Shown here piece by piece: positions 17,546 to 29,214 of a DNA stretch of 64,000 bases. The translations under genes and the position numbers were made by a program. Below the pieces are notes generated by a model. The model was not told where the DNA came from. It worked only from the letters and a program-made list of their open reading frames with translations, and did no database searches. The number at the start of each line of letters is the position of its first letter. The stretch's first letter is position 1. This stretch comes from Bradyrhizobium sp. CSA207 (GTDB lineage Bacteria > Pseudomonadota > Alphaproteobacteria > Rhizobiales > Xanthobacteraceae), in contig NZ_JAACFT010000004.1 of the NCBI RefSeq assembly GCF_029051685.1, positions 62,001 through 126,000 on the forward strand. The letters run 5' to 3'.

Positions 17546-20419
17546 CTACTCCGCGGCTTCGGCCGGCGCGATGCGGCGGGAGTGCCGCGCCTGCGCATCA
17601 TAGCTCTTCTGCCAGTCGGACGGGCCGTTGGACGGCGAGATCTGCACCGCCGTGACCTTGTATTCGGGACAGTTGGTCGCCCAGTCCGAAAAGTCGGTCG
17701 TAATCACGTTCGCCTGCGTGTCCGGGTGGTGGAAGGTGGTGTAGACCACGCCCGGCGCGACGCGGTCGGTAATCTCCGCGCGCAGCGTGGTCTCGCCGGC
17801 GCGGCTCTGCAGCCGCACCCAGTCGCCGTCACGCACGCCGCGCTGCTCGGCGTCGTGGGGATGGATCTCCAGCCGGTCCTCGGCATGCCAGACCACGTTC
17901 TCGGTGCGGCGCGTCTGCGCGCCGACATTGTACTGGCTGAGGATACGGCCGGTGGTGAGCAGCAGCGGAAAGCGGGGGCCGGTGCGTTCGTCGGTGGCAA
18001 CATATTCAGTGACGACAAACTTGCCCTTGCCGCGGACGAAGCCGTCGATGTGCATCACCGGCGTGCCCTCCGGCGCTTTCTCGTTGCAGGGCCACTGCAC
18101 CGAGCCGAGCTCGTCCAGCCTGGCGTAGGAGACGCCGGCGAAGGTCGGCGTCAGCGCCGCGATCTCGTCCATGATCTCGGACGGGTGACTGTAGTGCATG
18201 TCGAAGCCCATGGCCTTGGCAAGGCCGATCGTGACCTCCCAGTCGGCGAGCCCGTTCTTCGGCGTCATCACCTTGCGCACGCGCTGGATGCGGCGCTCGG
18301 CATTGGTGAAGGTGCCGTCCTTCTCGAGGAAGCTCGAGCCGGGCAGGAAGACGTGGGCGTAGTTCGCGGTTTCGTTCAGGAAGAGGTCGTGAACGATGAC
18401 GCATTCCATCGCCGACAGCGCCGCGACCACATGCTTGGTGTTCGGGTCGGATTGCAGGATGTCCTCGCCCTGGACATAGATGCCCATGAACGTGCCTTCG
18501 ATCGCGGCATCGAACATGTTGGGAATGCGCAGGCCCGGCTCGGGGTTGAGCTTGACGTTCCACAGCGCCTCGAACTGGTCGCGCACGGCATCGCCTGAGA
18601 TATGGCGGTAGCCGGGCAGTTCGTGCGGGAACGAGCCCATGTCACAGGAGCCCTGCACGTTGTTCTGGCCGCGCAGCGGGTTCACGCCGACGCCGGGGCG
18701 GCCGATATTGCCGGTCGCCATCGCGAGGTTGGCGATCGCGATCACGGTGGTCGAACCCTGGCTGTGCTCGGTGACGCCGAGGCCGTAATAGATCGCGCCG
18801 TTGCCGCCGGTGGCGTAGATCCGTGCGGCTTCGCGCAGGTCCTTCGGATCGACGCCGGTCAGGATCGCGGTCGCCTCCGGGCTGTTCCTCGGCTGGGCGA
18901 CGAATGCGGCCCATTCCTCGAACTCGCTCCAGTCGCAGCGCTCGCGCACGAAGGCTTCGTTGACGAGGCCCTCGGTCACGATGACATGGGCCAGCGCCGT
19001 CACGACGGCGACGTTGGTGCCGGGCATCAGCGGCAGATGCAGCGCCTTGACGTGAGGCGATTCCACCATCTCGGTGCGGCGCGGATCGATCACGATCAGC
19101 TTTGCGCCCTGACGCAGCCGCTTCTTCAGGCGCGATGCGAAGACCGGATGAGCCGAGGCCGGATTTGCGCCGATGATCATGGCGACGTCGGTATTCTCCA
19201 CCGAGTCGAAGTCCTGCGTGCCGGCCGACGTGCCGAAGGTCTGCGACAGGCCATAGCCGGTCGGCGAATGGCAGACGCGTGCGCAGGTGTCGACATTGTT
19301 GTTGCCGAAGCCGGCGCGGATCAGCTTCTGCACCAGATAGGTTTCTTCGTTGGTGCAGCGCGACGAGGTGATGCCGCCGATGGCGTCGCGGCCGTATTTT
19401 TTCTGGATGCCGCGCATCTTCGTGGCGGCAAACGAGAACGCTTCATCCCACGACACCTCGCGCCAGGGATCCTCGATCCTTTCGCGGATCATCGGCCGGA
19501 GGATTCGTTCCTTGTGGTTGGTGTAGCCCCAGGCGAAACGGCCCTTGACGCAGGAATGGCCGCGATTGGCCTTGCCGTCCTTGTAGGGCACCATACGGAC
19601 GACTTCCTCGCCGCGCATCTCGGCCTTGAAGGCGCAGCCGACGCCGCAATAGGCGCAGGTGGTGACCACGGAGTGCTCGGGCTGGCCGATCTCGATCACG
19701 GATTTTTCCGTCAGCGTCGCAGTCGGGCAGGCCTGCACGCAGGCGCCGCAGGAGACGCATTCGGAGCCGAGGAAGCTCTCGCTCATGCCAGGCGAGACGC
19801 GGCTGTCGAAGCCGCGCCCGGAGATGGTGAGCGCAAAGGTGCCTTGCACCTCCTCGCAGGCGCGGACGCAACGCGAACAGACGATGCACTTGGAGGGATC
19901 GTAGGTGAAATAGGGATTGGACTCGTCCTTCGGCATCCAGGCGTCGTTCGCTTCGCCATTGGATTTTGCGAAGACATGGTTCTCGCCTTCATAGCCGTAG
20001 CGCACGTCGCGCAGGCCGACGGCGCCGGCCATGTCCTGCAATTCGCAATCGCCGTTGGCGCCGCAGGTGAGGCAGTCGAGCGGATGGTCCGAGATGTAGA
20101 GCTCCATCACGCCCTTGCGCAGCGTCTTCAGCCGCTCCGTCTGGGTGTGCACGACGAGGCCGGACATCACGGGTGTAGTGCAGGAGGCTGGCGTGCCGGC
20201 ACGGCCCTCGATCTCGACGAGGCAGAGGCGGCAGGAGCCGAACGCATCCACCATGTCAGTCGCGCAGAGCTTGGGGATCTGATGGCCTGCATCCATCGCG
20301 GCACGCATGATCGAGGTGCCTTCGGGCACCGTGACCTCTTTGCCGTCGATGGTCAGCGTGACCATCGTTGCCGATTTCGAACGCGGCGTGCCGAAGTCGA
20401 TTTCTTCGATCAGAGACAT
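17546..20419 (-). CDS. fdsA: NAD-dependent formate dehydrogenase, molybdenum catalytic subunit
   Basis: 957 residues; oxidises formate to CO2 in the soluble FdsGBA(D) complex. N-terminal iron-sulfur relay: [2Fe-2S] cysteines at about C51, C63, C66 and C80; a His-Cys3 [4Fe-4S] site (H112, C116, C119, C125); ferredoxin-like clusters (CIVCSRCVRAC from C178; CVSCGACVQAC from C221); and a cluster near the Mo site (C255, C258, C262, C290). The Mo ligand is C383 in DTCARVCHSP. The C-terminal molybdopterin-dinucleotide-binding domain ends at about 940. No signal peptide, so cytoplasmic. It starts 11 bp after fdsB. Confidence 0.97.
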   Translation of the reverse strand: MSLIEEIDFGTPRSKSATMVTLTIDGKEVTVPEGTSIMRAAMDAGHQIPKLCATDMVDAFGSCRLCLVEIEGRAGTPASCTTPVMSGLVVHTQTERLKTLRKGVMELYISDHPLDCLTCGANGDCELQDMAGAVGLRDVRYGYEGENHVFAKSNGEANDAWMPKDESNPYFTYDPSKCIVCSRCVRACEEVQGTFALTISGRGFDSRVSPGMSESFLGSECVSCGACVQACPTATLTEKSVIEIGQPEHSVVTTCAYCGVGCAFKAEMRGEEVVRMVPYKDGKANRGHSCVKGRFAWGYTNHKERILRPMIRERIEDPWREVSWDEAFSFAATKMRGIQKKYGRDAIGGITSSRCTNEETYLVQKLIRAGFGNNNVDTCARVCHSPTGYGLSQTFGTSAGTQDFDSVENTDVAMIIGANPASAHPVFASRLKKRLRQGAKLIVIDPRRTEMVESPHVKALHLPLMPGTNVAVVTALAHVIVTEGLVNEAFVRERCDWSEFEEWAAFVAQPRNSPEATAILTGVDPKDLREAARIYATGGNGAIYYGLGVTEHSQGSTTVIAIANLAMATGNIGRPGVGVNPLRGQNNVQGSCDMGSFPHELPGYRHISGDAVRDQFEALWNVKLNPEPGLRIPNMFDAAIEGTFMGIYVQGEDILQSDPNTKHVVAALSAMECVIVHDLFLNETANYAHVFLPGSSFLEKDGTFTNAERRIQRVRKVMTPKNGLADWEVTIGLAKAMGFDMHYSHPSEIMDEIAALTPTFAGVSYARLDELGSVQWPCNEKAPEGTPVMHIDGFVRGKGKFVVTEYVATDERTGPRFPLLLTTGRILSQYNVGAQTRRTENVVWHAEDRLEIHPHDAEQRGVRDGDWVRLQSRAGETTLRAEITDRVAPGVVYTTFHHPDTQANVITTDFSDWATNCPEYKVTAVQISPSNGPSDWQKSYDAQARHSRRIAPAEAAE

Positions 20420-20429
20420 CGTCGTTCTC

Positions 20430-21986
20430 CTATTCCGCGGCCTGAAGCGTGGTCGGGGCCGGGACGAAATCCTCCCGGAAGTGCTTCAGTGCGCTGAGCA
20501 CCGGGTAGGGCGTGAAGCCGCCGAGCGCGCAGAGCGATCCGAATTTCATGGTGTTGCAGAGGTCTTCAACGATCGCGAGGTTTTCGCTCACGCGCTCGCC
20601 GCGCATGATCTTCTCGATGGTCTCGACGCCGCGGGTCGAGCCGATCCGGCAGGGCGTGCATTTGCCGCAGGATTCGACGGCGCAAAATTCCATTGCGAAG
20701 CGCGCCTGCCTGCGCATGTCGACGCTGTCGTCGAACACGACGATGCCGCCATGGCCGATCAGGCCGTCGCGCGCAGCGAAGGCCTCGTAGTCGAACGGTG
20801 TGTCGAACAGGCCGCGGGGGAAATAGGCGCCGAGCGGTCCGCCGACCTGCACCGCGCGGACCGGACGGCCAGTGGCGGTGCCGCCGCCGATGTCGTCGAC
20901 AAGCTCGCCCAGCGTCACGCCGAACGCGGTCTCGAACAGCCCGCCATGGCGGACGTTGCCGGCAAGCTGGATCGGCATCGTGCCGCGCGAGCGGCCCATG
21001 CCGAAATCGGCATAGGCCTTGGCACCTTCGGCGAGAATGAAGGGGATTGCTGCGAACGACAGCACGTTGTTGATCACCGTGGGCTTGCCGAACAGGCCGC
21101 GATGCGCCGGCAGCGGCGGCTTTGCGCGCACGAGGCCGCGGCGGCCCTCGAGGCTTTCCAGCAGCGAGGTCTCTTCGCCGCAGACGTAGGCGCCGGCGCC
21201 GACCCGCACTTCGAGATCGAAGCTATGCATGGAGCCGTCGATCTTGTCACCGAGATAGCCGCCGCGCTTTGCCGCAGTGATCGCCGCGTTCATCGCTTCG
21301 ACCGCATGCGGATATTCGCTGCGGATGTAGATATAGCCCTTGGTCGCGCCGACGGTGATCGCGGCGGTCGTCATGCCCTCGATGACGAGGAAGGGATCGC
21401 CTTCCATGATCATGCGGTCGGCAAAGGTGCCGCTGTCGCCTTCATCGGCGTTGCAGACGATGAACTTGCGATCGCTCTTCGCTTGCGCGACCGTCTTCCA
21501 CTTGATGCCGGTCGGGAACCCCGCGCCACCGCGGCCGCGCAATCCGGACGCGGTGACCTCGGCAAGTGTCGCATCGGAGCCGAGCGACAGGGCGCGCTCC
21601 AGGCCCTTGTAGCCGCCATGAGCGCGGTAATCCCCAAGCGAGCGCGGATCGGTCACGCCGCAGCGCGCGAAGGTGAGGCGGGTCTGGCGCTTCAGCCAGG
21701 GGATCTCGTCGGTGGCCCCTAACCGCAGCAGATGCGGGGTGTTGCCGGCGAGCGCATCGAGCAGCGAAGGCACATCGTTCTCGCTGACCGGGCCGAACGC
21801 GATCCGGCCGTGCGGCGTCGCGACCTCGACCAGCGGTTCCAGCCAGTACAAGCCGCGAGAGCCGGTCCTGACGATCTCGACGGCAACGCCACGCACGGCC
21901 GCAGCCTGTTGCAGCGCCAGCGCAACCTCGTCGGCGCCGACAGCAACCGCACCCGCATCGCGCGAGACGAACAGACGCATGCTCAT
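20430..21986 (-). CDS. fdsB: NAD-dependent formate dehydrogenase, FMN/NADH subunit
   Basis: 518 residues, homologous to the NuoF (51 kDa) subunit of complex I with an N-terminal thioredoxin-like extension (about 1-100). FMN/NADH motifs are GRGGAGFPTG and NADEGDSGTFADR; the [4Fe-4S] motif is ESCGKCTPCRIG with a further Cys near 460. It passes electrons from FdsA to NAD+. The ATG overlaps the fdsG stop (ATGA), so synthesis is coupled. Confidence 0.97.
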   Translation of the reverse strand: MSMRLFVSRDAGAVAVGADEVALALQQAAAVRGVAVEIVRTGSRGLYWLEPLVEVATPHGRIAFGPVSENDVPSLLDALAGNTPHLLRLGATDEIPWLKRQTRLTFARCGVTDPRSLGDYRAHGGYKGLERALSLGSDATLAEVTASGLRGRGGAGFPTGIKWKTVAQAKSDRKFIVCNADEGDSGTFADRMIMEGDPFLVIEGMTTAAITVGATKGYIYIRSEYPHAVEAMNAAITAAKRGGYLGDKIDGSMHSFDLEVRVGAGAYVCGEETSLLESLEGRRGLVRAKPPLPAHRGLFGKPTVINNVLSFAAIPFILAEGAKAYADFGMGRSRGTMPIQLAGNVRHGGLFETAFGVTLGELVDDIGGGTATGRPVRAVQVGGPLGAYFPRGLFDTPFDYEAFAARDGLIGHGGIVVFDDSVDMRRQARFAMEFCAVESCGKCTPCRIGSTRGVETIEKIMRGERVSENLAIVEDLCNTMKFGSLCALGGFTPYPVLSALKHFREDFVPAPTTLQAAE

Positions 21987-22471
21987 CGTTGCGCCTCCGC
22001 CACCAGCGCATCGAGACGTTTCTCGTCGAGCCGGCCGACGAGGCGCCCGTCGAGCATCGCCGACGGCGCAGTCGCACAGAGGCCGAGGCAGTAGATCGGC
22101 TCCAGCGTAACGCGATCATCGGCCGTCGTGTTGCCGAGCGACACGCCAAGCCTGGCCTCGGCGCGTGCAGCCAGCGCTTCGCCGCCCGCAGCCTGGCAGG
22201 CTTCCGCGCGGCAGAGTTTCAGCACATGGCGGCCGGCCGGCTTGTGGCGGAAATCATGGTAGAACGTGAACACACCGTGGACCTCGGCGCGCGACAGATT
22301 GAGCGCCCGCGCCACCATGGGAATGGCTGCCTCCGGCACGTAGCCGAAGGCCTCCTGGAGCGCGTGCAGGACGACCAGCGTCGCGCCTTCCTGGCTGGCA
22401 TGTTCGGCGATGATCTCGGCGCCGCGCGTTTCGTCCCAAAGTTCGTGATGAGCTTCGTAAACCGCTGTCAT
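21983..22471 (-). CDS. fdsG: NAD-dependent formate dehydrogenase, 24-kDa gamma subunit
   Basis: 162 residues, NuoE-like thioredoxin fold. The [2Fe-2S] cysteines appear as two pairs, C...C in LKLCRAEACQ and C...C in YCLGLCATAPSA. It docks on FdsB. It is the first gene of the fds operon, transcribed divergently from the LysR gene 223 bp away. Confidence 0.95.
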   Translation of the reverse strand: MTAVYEAHHELWDETRGAEIIAEHASQEGATLVVLHALQEAFGYVPEAAIPMVARALNLSRAEVHGVFTFYHDFRHKPAGRHVLKLCRAEACQAAGGEALAARAEARLGVSLGNTTADDRVTLEPIYCLGLCATAPSAMLDGRLVGRLDEKRLDALVAEAQR

Positions 22472-22694
22472 TCTTCATTCTCGGCCGGAGTGACTGACCC
22501 CTATGAGTATTTGGAATCGTTCGAAGATCAATAAAGCTGTCTCATGCTGCGATTGCGAATTCAGATCGATTTCCCAGCGCAATCGGTCGATACGAAAATG
22601 CGATTGGCGCCGTTCGGTCCGGCGGTTTTTGCGTGTTGAGAGGGGGAGGCCGTGCTAGCTTGCATGCCACGGCAGAATCCGAGGGGACGTACGG
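22472..22694. promoter_or_regulatory. Divergent promoter region between fds operon and LysR gene
   Basis: A 223-bp intergenic stretch, less GC-rich than the flanking genes. Divergent LysR/target pairs usually carry the LysR operator here. I see several T-N11-A arrangements but cannot single one out. Confidence 0.55.
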
Positions 22695-23588
22695 TTGCTC
22701 GACAAGCTTGAACTGTTGCTGGCGCTGGCGAAGGAGCGGCATTTCGGCCGGGCCGCCGAGGTGTGCGGCGTGACGCAACCGACCATGTCGACCGGGCTGA
22801 AGCAGCTCGAGGAGATTCTCGGCGTGATGCTGGTCCAGCGCGGATCGCGCTTCCAGGGCTTTACCCCCGAGGGCGAGCGGGCGCTGGATTGGGCGCGGCG
22901 GATCGTGGGCGATGCCCGCGCCATGCGCCAGGAGATCAATTCGCTGAAGGACAAGCTCTCCGGCGAGATCCGCATCGCCGCGATCCCGACCGTGCTCGGT
23001 ATGGTCGCCGCGCTGACGACGCCGTTCCGCGCCAGGCATCCCGACGTGCGCTTCCGCATCCAGTCCACCACCTCGTCCGAGGTGCTGGGATTGCTCGAAA
23101 ATCTCGAGGTCGACGCGGGGCTGACCTATATCGAGAACGAGCCGATCGGCAAGGTCCGCACCATCCCGCTCTACAACGAGAGCTATCGTCTTCTGACCGC
23201 GCCGGACGCGATGTTTGGCGACCGCGAGACCGTGACGTGGAAGGAGGTCGGGCAGGTGCCGCTATGCCTCCTGACGCCCGACATGCAGAACCGCCGCATC
23301 ATCGATCGCGCGCTGCGCTCGGTCGGCGCGGAGGCGACACCGACGCTGACCTCGAACTCGCTGCTCGTGCTGTTCACGCATGTGAAGACGGGGCGCTGGG
23401 CGAGCGTGATGCCGGCGAAGCTGGCCGAGACGCTCGGCCTTTCCGATACCGTGCGCTCGATTCCGATCATCGATCCCGAGGTCAATTACAGCATCGGCAT
23501 GGTGATCCCGCAGCGCGATCCGATGACGCCGCTGATCGCCGCGCTGGTCAATGTCGCGCGCGAGGTGGCGCCTACGCTGCAGCTCTAG
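22695..23588 (+). CDS. LysR-family regulator divergent from formate dehydrogenase (FdsR-like)
   Basis: 297 residues. The first codon is TTG at 22695 (LDKLELLLALAKERHFGRAA). No ATG lies near, and the HTH begins immediately, so a later start would cut it. The N-terminal winged HTH (about 1-60, with AEVCGVTQPTMSTGLKQLEE) is followed by a periplasmic-binding-protein-like effector domain (about 85-295). Position suggests it controls the fds operon, like the LysR regulator (FdsR) of other Fds systems. That role is inferred from context. Confidence 0.9.
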   Translation: MLDKLELLLALAKERHFGRAAEVCGVTQPTMSTGLKQLEEILGVMLVQRGSRFQGFTPEGERALDWARRIVGDARAMRQEINSLKDKLSGEIRIAAIPTVLGMVAALTTPFRARHPDVRFRIQSTTSSEVLGLLENLEVDAGLTYIENEPIGKVRTIPLYNESYRLLTAPDAMFGDRETVTWKEVGQVPLCLLTPDMQNRRIIDRALRSVGAEATPTLTSNSLLVLFTHVKTGRWASVMPAKLAETLGLSDTVRSIPIIDPEVNYSIGMVIPQRDPMTPLIAALVNVAREVAPTLQL

Positions 23589-23595
23589 CACGGCT

Positions 23596-25926
<2,331 letters not shown>

Positions 25927-26152
25927 GCCTTCGGCCCCCTGAAAACCTGCTTGCGACTAGGTCCGGAAAGCAGCCCCACGTCGCTTCCGAATCACAGCGA
26001 TTTGAATCCAGTTTTCGCAGGCTGTCGAGAGTCAACGAATCGTTAATGCGAATTTATTCTTATCCCGCGCAGAATTTGCGCGGCCCTCGTCCGCAATATG
26101 ACGCGCGTCGCGAGTCCGAAACGAGAACGTGTGACTCCTCGCACGCTCTGCG

Positions 26153-27526
26153 TCACGCCCGCGGCGGTTCGGCATGACTGATGACGCGCTTCACGCTGGG
26201 AAACGCGCGTCGCAGTGCGCGTTCGATCGCATCGACATGCTCGTGCACCCTGGTCACGCTCATCGACGGCGCGGCGCGGCAGTGGAAGTTGACGATCTCG
26301 CCGGCATCGGTGTTGCGGACCCGAACATTATGAATGTCGTGGATCTCGCCGCGGGCGGCATATTCCGTGAGCGCAGCCGCAATGGTCTGGACCCGTTCCG
26401 GTGCTGCATCGACGCCGAACGGGTGTTCCGGTTCCAGCGGCTCGATATGAACGTCGACCTCCACATCGGCGCCGAACTCCTCCTGGATGTTGCGCTCCAG
26501 TGTGTTGGCGATCTCATGGGCGGCGTCGAGTTGCATCTCGGCATCGACCTCGAGATCGATGCCGACGATCAGCTTGGCGCCGAGGTCGTGCACCGTGACG
26601 TGGTGGATGGCGAGGCCCGAATTATGCGCGATCACCATGATCCGGTCGCGCACGGTCTCGTTGTCGCGCGCGACAGGCGCCGCCGTGAAGGTGAGGTCGG
26701 CATCGCCGAAGACCTTGTCGACGGCCGCTTGCGCGTCGCGCTTGATGTCTTCGACGCGGTCGATCGGGTAGGTCCGAGGCACCTTGGCAATGGTGTCGAT
26801 GAACGTGGTTGCGCCGACCATGCGCACCCGCAGCCGTTCGACGCCGATCACGCCCGGCACACTGCGGATCGCGGCGCGGGCTTTTTCCTGTGCACCTTCC
26901 GGCGCGCGGTCGACCAGCGTCTGCACGGTCGAGCCCGCCATGCGCAGGCCGAGCAGTGCGATCATGACAGCGACCGCCGCGGCGGCCGCTGCGTCGCCCC
27001 ACCAGAAGCCGAGGCCTGCCAGCACGAGGCCGACGATCACGGCAAGCGAGCCGAGCACATCGGAAGCAAAATGCAGCGCATCCGCCGCCAGCGCCTGGCT
27101 CCTGGTCTCCCGCGCGGCGCGGTGCAGGGCGCGCGCGCGCCACAGGTTCACGGCGATGTCGATCACGAGCACGACGAACGGCACCGCCGTGATGATCGGT
27201 GGCGGGGATCCCTCGCGGATGCGGCTATAGGCTTCGACCAGGATGCCGCCCGCGAGCACGTAGAGCAGGGCGGTGACGCCGAGCGCAGAAACGCTTTCGA
27301 GCTTGCCGTGGCCGTAATGATGCTCGTCGTCCGCGGGCTTGTCGGACACCCGCACCACCGCCCACGTGATGATGGTCGCGATCAGGTCGATCGAGGAGTG
27401 CAAGGCCTCCGAAATCAGCGCGAGCGAACCGATCGCGATGCCGACCGCGAACTTGGCCGCGGCCATGCCGCCGCTGGCGAAGATCGAGATCGCCGCAACC
27501 GACGTCTTGCTGTGCTGGGAGGTCAT
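26153..27526 (-). CDS. Cation diffusion facilitator family efflux transporter
   Basis: 457 residues. The first 210 form a six-segment membrane domain with metal-site motifs ISEALHSSIDL in the second segment and LAADALHFASD in the fifth, plus a histidine cluster (DEHHYGHGK) in the loop before segment three. The long C-terminal half holds repeated cytoplasmic dimerisation-type domains (about 211-290, 300-375 and 385-457), making it longer than the usual 300-residue family members. It likely exports Zn2+, Fe2+, Co2+ or Mn2+ by proton exchange. The metal cannot be told. Confidence 0.92.
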   Translation of the reverse strand: MTSQHSKTSVAAISIFASGGMAAAKFAVGIAIGSLALISEALHSSIDLIATIITWAVVRVSDKPADDEHHYGHGKLESVSALGVTALLYVLAGGILVEAYSRIREGSPPPIITAVPFVVLVIDIAVNLWRARALHRAARETRSQALAADALHFASDVLGSLAVIVGLVLAGLGFWWGDAAAAAAVAVMIALLGLRMAGSTVQTLVDRAPEGAQEKARAAIRSVPGVIGVERLRVRMVGATTFIDTIAKVPRTYPIDRVEDIKRDAQAAVDKVFGDADLTFTAAPVARDNETVRDRIMVIAHNSGLAIHHVTVHDLGAKLIVGIDLEVDAEMQLDAAHEIANTLERNIQEEFGADVEVDVHIEPLEPEHPFGVDAAPERVQTIAAALTEYAARGEIHDIHNVRVRNTDAGEIVNFHCRAAPSMSVTRVHEHVDAIERALRRAFPSVKRVISHAEPPRA

Positions 27527-27612
27527 GGCGGGGATTTAGCAGCCCTGCAGTGAACATCAAGCGGCAGTCCACAGCTGTAGTCGCAAGTGAGTTGCAGGAG
27601 CGTATCCACCAA

Positions 27613-27705
27613 CCCCGTCATGCCCGGGCTTGTCCCGGGCATCCACGTTCTTCTGCGCGAGGGGTAAAGACGTGGATGGCCGGGTCAAGCCCGGCCATGA
27701 CGGGG
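27613..27705. repeat. Intergenic palindromic repeat (GTCATGCCCGGGC type)
   Basis: Two nested hairpins make a near-palindrome of 93 bp: the left arm has cccgtcatgcccgggcttg and the right arm ends in agcccggccatgacgggg. The form is common between genes in Bradyrhizobium-like genomes. It lies between two genes transcribed leftwards, so it may also act as a transcript end. Confidence 0.8.
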
Positions 27706-27745
27706 AGAGAGCGCAGTGCTGTCGCTCTTGCCCGCTGTTGTCCCT

Positions 27746-28714
27746 TCACAGCGTCACGACGATCTTGCCGAGATGCCTGTTCGCTTCCATGTGCCCGAAC
27801 GCCTCGTCGATGTCGTCGAACGCGAACACCTTGTCGATCGGCAGTTGCAGTTTTCGCGACTCTACCGCACCCCAGATGTCCTTCTTGACCTCGTCGAAGA
27901 TCTCGCGGACCTCCTCGATGGTCCGGGTGCGGAAGGTGACGCCGACATAGTCGATGCGGCGCGCGGCGTGCAGGTCGAAGTTGAAGTCGGCATGGGTGCC
28001 GCCGAGCCGGCCGACATTGACGATGCGGCCCTTGACCCTGGTGGCGGCGAGGTTCTGGTTGGCGACCTTGCCCGAGACCTGATCGACGATCAGGTCGACG
28101 CCTTCGCCGTTCGTCGCCTTCAGCACCTCGTCGACCCAATTTGGATCGGAGGAGTCGATTGCGAGATCGGCGCCATACGCGGCAAGCCGGCCGCGGCGAG
28201 TGGCGTCAGTGGAGGAGCCGATCACGAGCCTTGCACCTTTCAGCTTGGCGATCTGCATCGCCATCAGGCCGACGCCGGAGCTTGCGCCCTGGATCAGCAC
28301 GGCTTGTCCCGGCTGCACGCCGCCGACGGTGACGACGGCGTTGTGCATGGTCGCAAGCGCGACGGGGAGGGTGGCCGCTTCCTCGAAATTCATGTTCGAG
28401 GGCGCGTGGAACAGCCGGCCGTGGTCGGCCAGCGTATATTCCGCGAACGCCGCGCCGCCCGAACCCATGATGCGGTCGCCGACTGTCACGCCCTTCGCAT
28501 CCGGGCCGAGCTCGGCGACTTCGCCGGCCCATTCCATGCCGAGGACGGTGCCGGCGCCGCCGGCCACGCCATGAGCGTGGCCCTTGCGCATGCCGGTGTC
28601 GGCGCGGTTCAGTCCGCAGGCACGGACGCGGACCAGCACCTGCGTGCCTTTAGGTTTTGGTTGAGCGACGTCGGAAATCTTAGCCCTATCAGGACCATAG
28701 ACGTAGGCTTTCAT
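27746..28714 (-). CDS. Zinc-independent quinone oxidoreductase / MDR alcohol dehydrogenase
   Basis: 322 residues of the medium-chain reductase family, QOR branch. The GroES-like N-terminal half lacks the zinc-ligand pattern. The NADPH-binding loop is visible in VLIQGASSGVGLMAMQIAKL (about 140-160), with SSTDATRRGRLAAYGAD after it. It probably reduces quinones or enones using NADPH. There is no operon partner; repeats flank it on both sides. Confidence 0.9.
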   Translation of the reverse strand: MKAYVYGPDRAKISDVAQPKPKGTQVLVRVRACGLNRADTGMRKGHAHGVAGGAGTVLGMEWAGEVAELGPDAKGVTVGDRIMGSGGAAFAEYTLADHGRLFHAPSNMNFEEAATLPVALATMHNAVVTVGGVQPGQAVLIQGASSGVGLMAMQIAKLKGARLVIGSSTDATRRGRLAAYGADLAIDSSDPNWVDEVLKATNGEGVDLIVDQVSGKVANQNLAATRVKGRIVNVGRLGGTHADFNFDLHAARRIDYVGVTFRTRTIEEVREIFDEVKKDIWGAVESRKLQLPIDKVFAFDDIDEAFGHMEANRHLGKIVVTL

Positions 28715-28766
28715 GCGTTACCTCGGACTCAATTGAGTTTGTACATGAAGAGCGATGCCGGTCTTC

Positions 28767-28904
28767 GCCTCTCCCCGCTTGCGGGGAGAGGCCGACGCGC
28801 GGAACGCGCGGCGGGTGAGGGGGAGTCTCGGCGAGTCCAATTCTCATCGTCCTCGTGGAGACTCCCCTCACCCCAACCCTCTCCCCGCAAGCGGGGCGAG
28901 GGAG
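28767..28904. repeat. Intergenic palindromic repeat, CTCTCCC...GGGAGAG family (copy 1 of 4)
   Basis: It begins with a perfect hairpin (ctctccccgcttgcggggagag) and ends with the mirrored hairpin; the inner arms are ggcgggtgagggggagtctc and gagactcccctcacccc. The whole folds into a long stem. The same family occurs at 32921, 52321 and 61891. Confidence 0.85.
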
Positions 28905-29123
28905 CATACTTTCGGCGTGGCAGGCGCCGCGTTCAAATCACAACAGCGATCATTCGGCCGCCTGCGCCGTGGGGCCGGATCTGCAGCGAGGGCGGGGCGA
29001 TCATGCAGGACGCGAAGGGTGATTCCGTAGGACGGACAATAAAGGCGCAATGCATTCCGCAATTGCCGCCGTCTGGCCTTTGCCAGGACGATGGCGAGAA
29101 TGCAGGAGACACGACTGTCTCCA

Positions 29124-29206
29124 CGTCGCCATTGCGAGCACAGCGAAGCAATCCAGCGTCCCTCCGCGGATGCAGTCTGGATTGCTTCGCTGCGCTCGCA
29201 ATGACG
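29124..29206. repeat. Intergenic palindromic repeat (GCGAAGCAATCCAG type)
   Basis: An 83-bp imperfect palindrome with arms cgaagcaatccag and ctggattgcttcg, outer arms cattgcgagc and gctcgcaatg. It is a different family from the CTCTCCC elements and lies just downstream of the leftward gene ending at 29215. Confidence 0.8.
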
Positions 29207-29214
29207 GGCGCTTG

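Larger units (their letters stand above)
28715..29214. other. 500-bp gene-free stretch made largely of palindromic repeats
   Basis: Two separate repeat elements (28767-28904 and 29124-29206) fill nearly half of this stretch. I see no coding signal between them. It contains the promoter of the leftward quinone oxidoreductase gene. Confidence 0.7.
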